Positions 24,412 through 34,204 of a stretch of 64,000 bases of DNA are shown one piece after another; the first letter of the stretch is position 1; every line of letters begins with the position of its first letter. The DNA lies in the NCBI GenBank assembly GCA_039881145.1, contig JAYKKI010000075.1, forward strand, positions 1,807,001 through 1,871,000, given 5' to 3'. Both the position numbers and the translations under genes were made by a program. The notes under the pieces are model-generated. The model ran no database searches, had not been told where the DNA came from, and saw nothing but the letters and a program-made list of their open reading frames with translations. The stretch comes from Druceiella hillmani. Lineage: Eukaryota; Arthropoda; Insecta; Lepidoptera; Hepialidae.

Positions 24412-25147
24412 ATATATTTTTTTTTTATTATATAAGTTGTACAGTGAAATATTGAAATATAAAAGTTTTACGTTCCGGTTTTAAATTTTTATGACAACTT
24501 GGCTATTTGTGGTTACAACCAAATGTAAGGCTTTCTTATTTTCCTTGTTTAATTTATAAGAAAAAAATATATACAATAAAAAAATACCACTCTTTAATTT
24601 ACGAAAAATTAAATATCAATACCGCAATTAGATAGTTTACGGATATCTCTGTTTTTACAACATTTCTGAGATATGTTTATAATTATATAATATTAATGTT
24701 TTAAAATTTTAATAAAGACTGGACCTGGTTGTTTAGTTTAAGAGTTATTGAAAAATATTGACTGACAGCTATCTAAACTATTGGCTATCTCTTTTTTTAT
24801 AAGATAATGTTTCACGAAGAAATTTTTAATCGATTTTTATTTATTTGACATTATACATTTTTTTTATATATATTTTTTAATTGGGGACTTAAATTTATTT
24901 GAAATGTCGATTACACTAGCGCCAATCAGTAACGAAAAAACGGCGCCATTTGCTATTGTTTGGTGCCCAGTTTCGCACGCAAATGAACGCGCGACACAAA
25001 CTTCAAGAAACTAAATAAAATCGTTTTAATTTTTTTTACATCGAGTCTAAAGCTCGATTTTCAGGGTTTTACAAGGAATGAGCTTACGTAATTTAATCAT
25101 CATTCTGATCATACCCTCCCATAATTTTGACCCACCGACCGCCACTG
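23486..25147. mobile_element. Probable non-autonomous hAT-like element
   Basis: The left end CAGTGGCGGTC (23486-23496) is perfectly inverted as GACCGCCACTG (25137-25147). The 8 bp outside are GGTAAGGT on the left and GGTAGAAT on the right, matching at five of eight positions as an old 8-bp target duplication might. The CAG..G start, short terminal repeat and 8-bp duplication fit hAT elements. The 1.66-kb interior has no transposase. It holds a TA tract and a 69-codon frame of no recognisable type. The end match could still be coincidental. Confidence 0.5.
24355..24409. repeat. (TA)n microsatellite
   Basis: About 55 bp of TA, broken by one C and then by a T run, inside the putative hAT-like element. 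Confidence 0.97.
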
Positions 25148-25599
25148 GGTAGAATAGTGTGGAGACTGCAACAGTTAGTGCTATTTAAATCTAGTAACAA
25201 AATAAAAAATACAATTTTACTGCTTTACCAAATCAAAACAGACATATTGGATGTAATACCGGTTTGCGAGAAAATAAATGCACAGTAGTTGTATCTGCGG
25301 TATTCTACTTGTTTTTTTTTTGTGTGGATGTTTATTATTCAGCCATGCCTTACAACTGAATGAACTTGGATAATTAATGCAAATATAGAATGTACGCTAG
25401 ATTAACGTATCGAATATTCTTGCTACGAAAATAAAGTTTTTATTTTTATGTTTAAGATTTTTTCTTTGAGCAAAAGTACAAACCTAGTAAAAAATGGAAA
25501 CCTCATTGGAGTTAAAATAATATTTTCCTTACCGGGGCAAAAAATGCAAAATAAGAATAAACATGTATTTAGGTATTTAATAATTCCATTTACTTTTCA
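25148..25599. other. AT-rich non-coding sequence
   Basis: Nothing was recognised. Confidence 0.4.
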
Positions 25600-26165
25600 C
25601 TTTTGCATTTTCTAAGGTCTTTTACCTCAAAATATAAAAAGGAAACCATTACGATTAATCACGTTTCTGTCTTTCTGTCAAAACCGTTTTTCTCAGAAAC
25701 GGCTTCACTTAAAAACTTGAAATTTTGTATAGATATAAATCATATAAACTCTGTAGCTAAAACTGAAAAAATATTCATTTGGAAATTTTAGGGGAGAAAA
25801 TTGATTACTCAAAAAAATGAGGGATATTGTTTGAAAGGGCTAATTATAAGGGTTGCAAAATATTTTTTTAATAATTTTAAGCGGTATATTTTTAGAGGTG
25901 TGCTGAAAAGTATGTTCCGCCCTCTTATTTCCAAAACTACTCAACCTAAAATTATGAAAAATCTTTTAGATGTCATAATTTCTTAAACATGCATCACGCT
26001 TTTAAGCCAGGGAAAGGTATTATATGGGCAATATATTTACATTATGAAAAATTAATGTTTGTAAAAAGTTTAATAAAAATACTATGTACACTTAAATGTT
26101 TATAAACCTAAATGTACACAAAACCCTCGCAGTGCGAGTTCTGCCGGTATTTGACAAGGTATTTT
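25600..26165 (+). repeat. Dispersed repeat family A, near full-length copy
   Basis: The order of blocks is: TCAAAATATAAAAAGGAAAC, TTTCTGTCTTTCTGTCAAAA, TTTCTCAGAAACGGCTTCAC, TTAAAAACTTGAAATTTTGT, then GAAAGGGCTAATTATAAGGG, CTCTTATTTCCAAAACTACT, and a 3' block TACACTTAAATGTTTATAAA ... AAAACCCTCGCAGTGCGAGT. The same blocks recur in the same order at 32480-33230. The two plus-strand frames through it have no protein features. Confidence 0.65.
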
Positions 26166-26279
26166 ATAGAAATAAGATACAAATTTCTAAAACGTGTTCA
26201 AGTAAATAAAACACATTTTCTCCGTGTGCGATTTTCTTTTTATCGATGTTTAAAAAATATGTAATTACGTCACTAAAAT

Positions 26280-26610
26280 TACACTCATCTACGCATCGTA
26301 CGTTCAGCGTGTGAGTTCCACAATTTAAATCGTATAAAGTTACCGTAAGTGGACGACTTCAAACCTCCTTAAGCGAGGTGCGCGTTCGAGTCGGTCGCCT
26401 GCTCGCAGCGAAATGCCGTCTTCGACAATTAGCGCCTCGCTAAGCGCTTTTACGACTCGCCTTTACGATGCGCTGCTCGCGGAAAGGGCATCCGATTCGG
26501 AAATTATGGCTGTAATTCTGTACCGCTGCGAAAAGCTAACTCTTAATGTAGCCGGCGGCGGTGAACGGAGGCAAGTTCGTGGGTGCTTTGCGGTGGTGCC
26601 GTAACTCTAT
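26280..26610. promoter_or_regulatory. Candidate cis-regulatory island
   Basis: A GC-rich unique block. ACAATTAGCG and GGAAATTATGG are homeodomain-like. TTTTACGAC and TTTACGA (about 26448-26468) resemble Abd-B/Caudal-type sites. GCTCGCAGCG and GTAGCCGGCGGCGGTGAACG are CG-rich. A 63-codon plus frame (26413-26604) crosses it. Its reading is unremarkable, so I treat the frame as incidental. Confidence 0.35.
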
Positions 26611-27660
26611 TTTCAAATTATATACCAATATAATTGTTCGAATTTATTGTATACCTATAATTTGTTTGTGTATAAAATTTATAACAAGAATGTGCTACAT
26701 TTTAACATATCTTTTCTATTAAATTTTTTTTCCACGAGGCAGCCCTAGAGACTGATAAACATTATTGTTAATGTAGTGACAAATATGTAAATGTAAACAC
26801 ATTATTAAAGACAATCGTTAATAATAAAATAGATACCACCATCTAGTGGAGAATTGTGAAACTACTCATTTATGATGGTTGCATATAAAAGAGACAGATG
26901 TCGCTGTCAAAGAATTAAATAGTAATATGTTAATTAGGCAGTAGTAGAGTAACAGTCTTAGTGATTTATATTGCAGATAATTGTAGTTTCATTAAAATTA
27001 ATCTAGCGATATAAATATCATACTCTCATAGCAATGCCCATGCAATTATTTTATTAGAAGTAGAGATAATTGGAGCCTGTAATCAAATTAGGGGATTTTA
27101 CAATTTCGTCATATGCGTTCGTCTTTCATAGTTTTATAGTTTCTACGCTTACTTTGAGCCATCAAATTTTCAAGGTCAATGGGTATCTCAGTTTAAATTA
27201 ATGATAATTATATGCCAAGGTAAGTAAGGATGAAAATATTTTCTTTATGGAAAAAGTCTTTTTAGGGTAAAATTAAGTTTTTTTTATTTCGTAATCTCGT
27301 TTAATACGTAAAAGTATTAAGCTCCAAAATAATTTGTAATGTATACGACTGCCCCCACATCCCAGTTTTTAAAACCCATGCGAAATTATCAAACAAAAAT
27401 ATTGAAATTGTCGCTTAGTAAGTTCATTTAAAATTAAATCGGGAGTGTTGCGTTAAAATTTTGTTATGTGAAACGACTACAAAAGCCTACTTTTACGTAT
27501 TCCATTTGGTTTCAACTATGCAATTAGAATAACTTATACTAAATTAGTTTTAATAAATTGGAATACTAATTAAATTGAAATAGCCTATTGCAATCTATCA
27601 TTAACAAAATAAGCAAATCTATTTCCTATTTTATTCTAATTAATTAATTTAGATGAAACA
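26611..27660. other. AT-rich non-coding sequence with one CTCF-like word
   Basis: No gene is seen. The minus strand carries CCACTAGATGG at 26839-26849, which fits eleven bases of the CTCF core CCASYAGRKGGC. It is followed by T instead of C. The stretch 27105-27240 may be another decayed dispersed repeat. Confidence 0.4.
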
Positions 27661-27664
27661 ATCA

Positions 27665-28140
27665 GCTTTTTAGGGTTCCATATTCAAATGGCAAAAACGC
27701 AACCCTTATAAATTCATCTTGTCCGTCTGTCTATCCGTCTGTTCGTATATCACAGCCATTTTACTCGAAGACTATTGGTACTATACATATGAAATTTGAA
27801 TGGTAGGTGTTTTCTATGAACCGCTTTACAATAAAGTATTGTAATTATAAAAATAATAATATTAGGGGTGACACTTGATATATGTAACTGAGGGATGAAA
27901 AAAATCCAGTGCACATAGGCGTGTAGGGTAAGCATTAGACAGGTGCTAAATTATATGTTATAGAAGTTCCAATTAACTTTTTTATTTAAGTCGATAGTTG
28001 GTGAGATATGCGCTTCTAAAGTCTTAAAAAGTTTATATCTCCCTTCTAACTCTTCTACTATTGTGTGTAAAATTCAATTCAAGTAAAATAACCTTTCAAT
28101 AAAAATTGGTTCAGAAAGATATGTTATACAGTTTTTAACA
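27665..28140 (+). repeat. Dispersed repeat family A, 5' part
   Basis: It opens TTAGGGTTCCATATTCAAAT, GCAACCCTTATAAATTCATC, GTCCGTCTGTCTATCCGTCT, then CACAGCCATTTTACTCG, GAAATTTGAATGGTAGGTGT and CTATGAACCGC. This is the best-preserved opening of the family in the window. It ends near the fold-back element at 28215. Confidence 0.6.
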
Positions 28141-28214
28141 TGAGATATTTTTGGTACCGACAGCAGCAACAACTTTGTTGAATATATTTTAGGGTTAATT
28201 TTGTAGCAATTCAT

Positions 28215-28451
28215 TATTCACAATTAAATGAAACTACGTGATGTAGCATTATTTCTACTTTCTTTAAGTTCTTTACCACGACCTAGGTTTCGTTGTATTG
28301 CAACATCTTCAAGTGGGAAATTAGCAAAGATTCTGTATCTGTGTATGAAATTTTTGCTAATTGCCCACCTGAAGATATTGTCATACAATGTAAAGAATTT
28401 AAATAAAGTAGAAATAATACTACATCACGTAGTTTCATTTAATTGTGAATA
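28215..28451. mobile_element. Fold-back (long inverted repeat) element
   Basis: The left arm 28215-28328 and right arm 28352-28451 are inverted copies with a loop of about 23 bases. The outer 60 bp pair almost perfectly (TATTCACAATTAAATG outside, then ACTACGTGATGTAG). The inner part is more diverged, and the left arm has about 16 extra bases (CACGACCTAGGTTTCG, near 28278). The whole thing is a 237-bp hairpin, as in fold-back MITEs. On the minus strand the left arm reads TTGAAGATGTTGCAATACAA followed by CGAAAC, loosely like a hammerhead core. A 74-codon plus frame spans the hairpin but is not credible as a gene. Confidence 0.8.
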
Positions 28452-28682
28452 GTTCTGTTTTTCACAATTTTTTTGACAAATACAAATTTTTGAGTTTAAT
28501 GTTGTGTGGTGCTAAAACTTAATTTGATTCGCTTCACAATTAATATACCTACATTATTGGAAATGGTACGTAGGTACTTATGAACTAATTGTGCAATTTG
28601 TTATTATTTTCTTTTATATGTCTTTTATGTTACAATACACATAAATACCGTGTAATATTTACATATTTCTATGGTATATCCT
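28452..28682. other. AT-rich spacer
   Basis: No feature was recognised between the fold-back element and the 55-bp array. Confidence 0.4.
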
Positions 28683-29332
28683 AACAACTAGCTCTTGAGA
28701 GTATGCTTGGGTGTGCTGCTTTGGTATTCGCCGTATCTGTTTACAAGCTCTGAAATAGTGCTTGGGTGTGCTGCTTTGGTATTCGTCATATCTGTTTATA
28801 ACCTCTAAATAGTGCTTGGATGTGCTGCTTTTGTATTCGACGTATCTGTTTACAAGCTTTGAAATATTGCTTGGGTGTACTGCTTTGGTATTAGGCATAT
28901 CTGTTTACAAGCTCTGAAATAGTGCTTGGGTGTGCTGTTTTGGTACTCGGTGTATCTGTTTACAAGCTCTGAAATAGTACTTGGGTGTGCTGCTTTGGTA
29001 TTCGGCGTATCTATTTGCAAGCTCTGAAATATTGCTTGGACGTGCTGCTTTGGTATTTGGATTATCTGTTTGGAAGCTCTGAAATATTTCTTGGGTGTGA
29101 TACTTTAGTATTCGTCGTATCTGTTTACAAGCTCTGAAATAGAGCTTGGGCGTGCTGCTTTGATATTTTGCGTATATGTTTACAAGCTTACAAGCTCTGA
29201 AATAGTGCATGGGTGTGCTGCTTTGGTATTCGACGTATCTGTCTCTAAGCTCTGAAATAGTGCTTGGGCGTGTTGCTTTGGTATTCGGCGTATCTGTTTA
29301 GAAGCTTACAAGCTCTGAAACAGGCACGTGTT
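28683..29332. repeat. 55-bp minisatellite
   Basis: About 11-12 tandem copies of a 55-bp unit built from GTGCTTGGGTGTGCTGCTTT, GGTATTCGGCGTATCTG and TTTACAAGCTCTGAAATA. Copies differ by substitutions, and two near 29180 and 29300 carry a small internal duplication (AAGCTTACAAGCTC). Because 55 is not a multiple of three, minus-strand frames (28659-28898, 28905-29210) cycle through all phases and repeat only every 165 bp. Confidence 0.93.
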
Positions 29333-29999
29333 AATAATTCAAGTCTCATAAGTATTATCTAGGATTCGCATCTTAAAGAATTGTAAAATGTTAAAGCATA
29401 ATTATTAGTCAGATATAGATTATAAAGCGGTGCTCAACATTTTTTTACATTCAAATATAGATCTTTTTAGAGAGTTGCAATATATAAAGTTACGAATATC
29501 GTTTAAGATATTTGTTTAAAGGGATAAAAAATACTATATGCATTTAAAATTATTGACGTCAAGAGTTGAGATAGAACCAAAGCCAAACTCATAGAATTTA
29601 TAATATATAGCTTTCTTTATTTTTCCATGAAGGATAAATTTAAAATTTTCTTAAGAAAGAAAATGCAATATTGCATAGGTATTCCACATACGGAAAGATT
29701 AACATATTTAGTACTAAATCACGCAAATTAATAAAAAAACCATTAAAACAGTGTTGTTGGGAAAAAGTTAAAATATTTGATATTTACAGAATGTTAATTT
29801 GTGAATAAGTAAACCGTTAATAACCACTTCTGAAAATAAATCTTTGAAAATATTTTTCAGATTCAAATAATGAAATTTTATTGAATGAAATGTTAACATT
29901 TTTTCTTATAGTCACTGTTTTATGCAGGTTGTAATTAAGAACGCGTATTTTACTTATTTTTACCAGTGATCCAGTGCCTCAAACTGAAACAAATTGACA
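29333..29999. other. AT-rich non-coding sequence
   Basis: Nothing was recognised. Confidence 0.4.
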
Positions 30000-30140
30000 G
30001 TGATTTTTTCAGAAATTAAAGATAATTTTCATATATTTTCTTTATATTCCTAACTCGGCACAAAATCATTTATTTTGTGCACAAAATCACCTGAATATAA
30101 ATTATGCACAAAATCACCTGCATAAATAATAGATTCGTTT
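30000..30140 (+). repeat. Dispersed repeat family B, copy 3
   Basis: TTTTTTCAGAAATTAAAGAT, then GCACAAAATCACCTG present twice (about 30078 and 30104), then GCATAAATAATAGATTCG. It abuts the 101-bp array, whose unit probably arose from its 3' part. Confidence 0.45.
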
Positions 30141-30540
30141 TTGTTACAACATGTATGTATATGTAAGGATTGAAATGTAAAATGTGTGTATTATTTTTAC
30201 ACATGGCTTTGTGCATAAAACAGAGTATATTTACAGTGTGTTTCTTGAGAGTACATTTAGAGTGTGTTTCTTGTTTTTCTTACAACTGTATGTATATGTA
30301 AGGACTGAAATGTAAAATGTGTGTATTATTTTTACACATAGCTTTGTGCATAAAACAGAGTATGTTTACAGTGTGTTTCTTGTTACAACTGTATGTATAT
30401 GTAAGGACTGAAATGTAAAATGTGGGTATTATTTTTACACACGGCTTTGGGCATAAAACAGAGTATGTTTACAGTGTGTTTCTTGTTACAACCTGTATGT
30501 ATATGTAAGGACTGAAATGTAAAATGTGTGTATATTTTTT
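30141..30540. repeat. 101-bp tandem array
   Basis: Four units, marked by TGTATGTATATGTAAGG at about 30150, 30289, 30390 and 30493. They share GACTGAAATGTAAAATGTGT, TTTTTACACATAGCTTTGTG and CATAAAACAGAGTATGTTTA. The first interval is longer because of an extra 'gtgtttcttgagagtacatt' piece. Confidence 0.9.
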
Positions 30541-30660
30541 TTTCAGAGATAATTTTCTTATATTTCCTTAATATTTTCTGCTCAGTTAGACGCATAGAAT
30601 AATTTGTATGAATAATAAACACCTTCTTTGTTATATTCTGCATATTTTCCAGTGTAAATA
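30541..30660 (+). repeat. Dispersed repeat family B, copy 4
   Basis: TTTGTATGAATAATAAACAC and CTTCTTTGTTATATTCTGCA match copies 2 and 3. Family B therefore brackets the 101-bp array. Confidence 0.45.
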
Positions 30661-31014
30661 AATGAGAAAATAAAATATTCAGGATATTTTATTATTATTT
30701 AATATTGCAACCAAATTGCAATATAAGACGTGCTACCCAGGGGCGCTTAGTGACCTGCCAATTCCGCACAAATTTCTTATGGTACTAGCAAAAAAATGGA
30801 AAACAAAAAATGGACGATGTTTATACCGGGGTACACACAATTACTTTGATTGTATCCGAAAATGCAACGAAGTGATAACATAACTGACCAGTACATTGTA
30901 CTACGCGGCCTCAAACAGACGAAAACACAAATTGAAACAGAATCCATTTCACAGTGACAGATAAAAGAGACACTTCATTTGCTCAAAAAATTGTTATAAT
31001 CATGACTTTCTAAA
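30661..31014. other. Mixed non-coding sequence
   Basis: No gene is seen. The GC-richer patch 30730-30770 (GCTACCCAGGGGCGCTTAGT) is unexplained. Confidence 0.35.
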
Positions 31015-31215
31015 CTGTAGCTTCGCTGCACCGCAGGTGCCACGAAGCGACGCGACGATTCAAACGCTCCAGTCATATCTTCATAAGTATTTATGTCTGC
31101 CGCTATGACTCATAAATAAAAAAAGAAGTCCAATTTTTTGCTCTTATTTCTTTTTCGAGTCGTGGCCGTACAGTAGCCGAGCACCGAAGCCGCCGCGAGG
31201 GTACACAAAAAACAC
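31015..31215. promoter_or_regulatory. Candidate cis-regulatory island
   Basis: A GC-rich unique block: CTTCGCTGCACCGCAGGTGC (with an E-box-like CAGGTG), GAAGCGACGCGACG, and GAGCACCGAAGCCGCCGCGA near 31180. It is non-coding in all frames. Confidence 0.3.
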
Positions 31216-31689
31216 AATAAGTCTAATAATTTATATTATACTTAATATTGTTATTATGGTCTGTGAAAGATCTTTTTGATCCTTTGATGCTGGCCGCGGT
31301 ATCGGCATTTTTTTTAATTTATTTTTGTTTGGATGTTATCCTTCACGTAGTTTTATTTTGGGTGGCGCGTGATTTTGTCGTTTTGTCGTTAGCGTTAATA
31401 GTTCGACCCGGGTTAGAGGATGATATATTGTTTTGGAACAGGATAAACAATCAGACTGGATAACTAGTCTGGATAAAGACGTGCATATTTTGTAGCAATC
31501 TAGATTTTTTTTAGGGTTTTGTTAATCTAGAGACAATGTATGTAAATGAACAGTAAATAGCTACTGAATAGCCTGACATTTCGATTGAACAACTTTTTTT
31601 AATCTACTTACTGTATATAGAGAAGTCGGTACTTAATAAGTCACATGTATGCTGTTGAGATTGGTTGTATTTGACATTTGCTTATAAAT
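31216..31689. other. Non-coding sequence
   Basis: A 71-codon plus frame at 31248-31463 reads as a hydrophobic polypeptide, but it has no homology I recognise and AT-rich frames of this size are expected by chance here. Confidence 0.35.
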
Positions 31690-32138
31690 AAAAAAGATTC
31701 GTGACATTAAAAATGGTAACGAATAAAGTTGCTTTGTGACATTAAAAATGATAATAAATAAAGTTGCTTCGTGACATTAAAAATGGTAACGAATAAAATT
31801 GCTTCGTGACATTAAAATGGTAACGACTAAAGTTGCTTCGTGACATTAAAAATGGTAACGGATAAAGTTGCTTCGTGACATTAAAAATGCTAACGAATAA
31901 AGTTGCTTTGTGCCATTAAAAATGGTAACGAATAAAGTTGCTTCGTGACATTAAACATGGTAACGAATAAAGTTACTTCGTCACATTAAAAATGGTAACG
32001 AATAAAGTTGCTTCGTGACATTAAAAATGATAACGAATAAAATTACTTTGTCACATTAAAAATGTAAAGAATAAAGTTGCTTTGTGACATTAAACATGGT
32101 AACGAATAAAGTTGCTTCGTGACATTAAAAATGTCAAT
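31690..32138. repeat. 35-bp minisatellite
   Basis: About 12-13 copies of GTTGCTTCGTGACATTAAAA + ATGGTAACGAATAAA. Substitutions are few (for example GTGACA to GTCACA in some copies), so the array is fairly young or homogenised. Confidence 0.95.
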
Positions 32139-32479
32139 AATATTAATAAAATATTGAAACGGACAGACTGCAATGACGAACCGCCGTATGGACCGCCAGA
32201 TCGTCACTATTAATTAACTTTGATACAAAGTTGGCTATAGCCGTAATAATATGTTATATGTTAACTATTAGTTGTAGCGTATATCATAGTTATAATTCAT
32301 CGATACATAACCGCACTTATCGTGCGCTGTGTTATACAAAAACGGGTAAGTTAGAAATAAACGGTTGTTTTCTACTACTCACAAAACTTGATAACTATTT
32401 AGTCGAAGGAATAGTCAATTTCGTTTAAGTTGATGATCGCATCAAATATCGTCGAGTCGAGAGTCGAAATAAATGCCAA
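32139..32479. other. Non-coding sequence
   Basis: A GC-richer 60 bp at 32160-32215 (GACGAACCGCCGTATGGACC) follows the array. The 65-codon frame 32231-32428 is unremarkable. Confidence 0.35.
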
Positions 32480-33480
32480 ACGTTTTTTTACGAAAAACGG
32501 AACCCTTATATGATTACTTACGCGTCTGTTTGTCTGTGACAGATATTTTTCTCAAAAACCGCTTGACTTAAAAACTTTAAATCTGGCATAGTAATAAAAT
32601 ATATCAACCCAGACATAGCTTAATAGCTAATACTAAAAATATTTATATGGAAATTTTGGGCAGAGGAGGAGATGGAGTGCAAAAAATTTAAAAAAATAAA
32701 AAACCCTGATCACGGGGATTTGACCTTCATATAAAATTTATTTACACGGTCTGAGAAGACCTGCCATCTGATAGTCGTCAGCCTACCCTGTGGCGATAAA
32801 ATCTCAGACTCCGAAGCCGCCCGCCCAACCGCAGTCAACTAATCTTGGCCTAGGGCTTCCTTTGTGCGTATAGAGTGGGATGTAATTTGAAAGAGCTAAT
32901 AACAAGGACCTAAAATATAATGTCCCTTCTTATTTTCGAAACTACTCAACAGAAAATTGTCATAAAAATAGAATTTTTAGAAACCTACGCAAAAGTAGTA
33001 GCAATAATACAGTAATTATCTTATATATTTTTCAATTGCTTTACGCTTATGAAAGACTAAGTAGACAATATATATATATGTTGTGAAAAAAATATACTTT
33101 TAAATGATTTAATAAAAGTACTACGTACCCTTAAGTGTTTATAAGTGCTTAAATACGTACAGAATCCTGGTGTGATTCTGTTTTACTCGTGTTTGACAGA
33201 TTTTTTCAATGCTTAGAAAAGGGATAAAAGAAAATTTTTGGATTCCATGACGACATAAAAAAACCTTTATAATTCCTTAATGTTCATATGGTATCACAGC
33301 CGACATTTTTCTACAGTTTTAGACCAAAATTACATGCAAACATGTAATTTTGCAAGTAGATGTTTTATATAGAGATCACAATTAATATGTAGTAAAGTAT
33401 TATTTTTTTCATTCCAATGCAGAGTAATTTTTTTTTCTTCCATATTACAGCGTCACTCTTGTCATTTGGTAGACTTTTCA
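32480..33480 (+). repeat. Dispersed repeat family A, long copy plus a second fragment
   Basis: It opens ACGAAAAACGGAACCCTTAT, TCTGTTTGTCTGTGACAG, TTTTTCTCAAAAACCGCTTG and ACTTAAAAACTTTAAATCTG. It continues through CTTCTTATTTTCGAAACTAC and closes with TACCCTTAAGTGTTTATAAG and ACGTACAGAATCCTGG near 33170. A second fragment follows (GGTATCACAGCCGACATTTT at 33291 to about 33480) that resembles bases 100-190. An insertion at 32715-32875 (GC-richer, GCCCGCCCAACCGCAGTCAA) is not part of the family and is unidentified. Confidence 0.6.
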
Positions 33481-33879
33481 AAATTAAATTTCAATTGTCA
33501 CTAAGTTTCAATTATCATTATTCATTTTAAAGTTCAATTTGGGAAATAGGTATTAAGGTACAAATTCATGCGGAATCTGGAAAATTGGAAAATATTCTAA
33601 GTATTCAAAAAATGTTTCGGTTATGTTGCATCAGTTTCACGAGACTGACGCGTACTTCACGGGTTTAATTGATTGAATGGATTTTTTTTAAATTGGGAAA
33701 TCATAAAACTGTCGAGTCAAAAGTTTACCTTGGGGTTAGGTTTCATCTCTTTAGATATGAATGTAAATTAATTAGTAGCATTTAATATTAATAATTGTGT
33801 ACCAAACAAATACGTAAAACAATTTAAGAACTTTGTAACTTAAAAATCGTACAGCATCTGTACGATGTGATTAGAAACA
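33481..33879. other. AT-rich non-coding sequence
   Basis: Nothing was recognised. Confidence 0.4.
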
Positions 33880-34200
33880 CATAAATCATTCGAAAATAGT
33901 TTCCAACTGAGAATACTCATATGGTGTTATGGCCAGTTTCACGACTCAAGTAGTCTGTAATAATCCTGTGCCATACGGAAGTAGGCTCTACCTCAAACCG
34001 ATATAACCTCGCCTCTAAATCAGTTTTCAATGGCATATCGGAATTTATGATGTAAGTGAACCCTCCATCGCATTTACGGCCCACTCGCCTACCGCGCCGA
34101 CAGCCGCCAGCCACATCGACTCAATAAAATGAAATTGGACAACAATAAATACGAAAATAATTCGCTGCTCAATTAATAATTAATCTGACGGAGCCATACT
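33880..34200. promoter_or_regulatory. Candidate enhancer with clustered homeodomain motifs
   Basis: A GC-richer unique island ending in CAATTAATAATTAATC (34170-34185), which is three overlapping homeodomain cores. Upstream are CATTTACGGCCCACTCGCCT and ACCGCGCCGACAGCCGCCAG near 34094. A 65-codon minus frame crosses it without protein features. Confidence 0.35.
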
Positions 34201-34204
34201 TTAC

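Noticed and set aside
28228..28452. 74-codon frame in the fold-back element
   Set aside because: The frame covers both arms of a hairpin, so its two halves are complements of each other. It is not a plausible gene.
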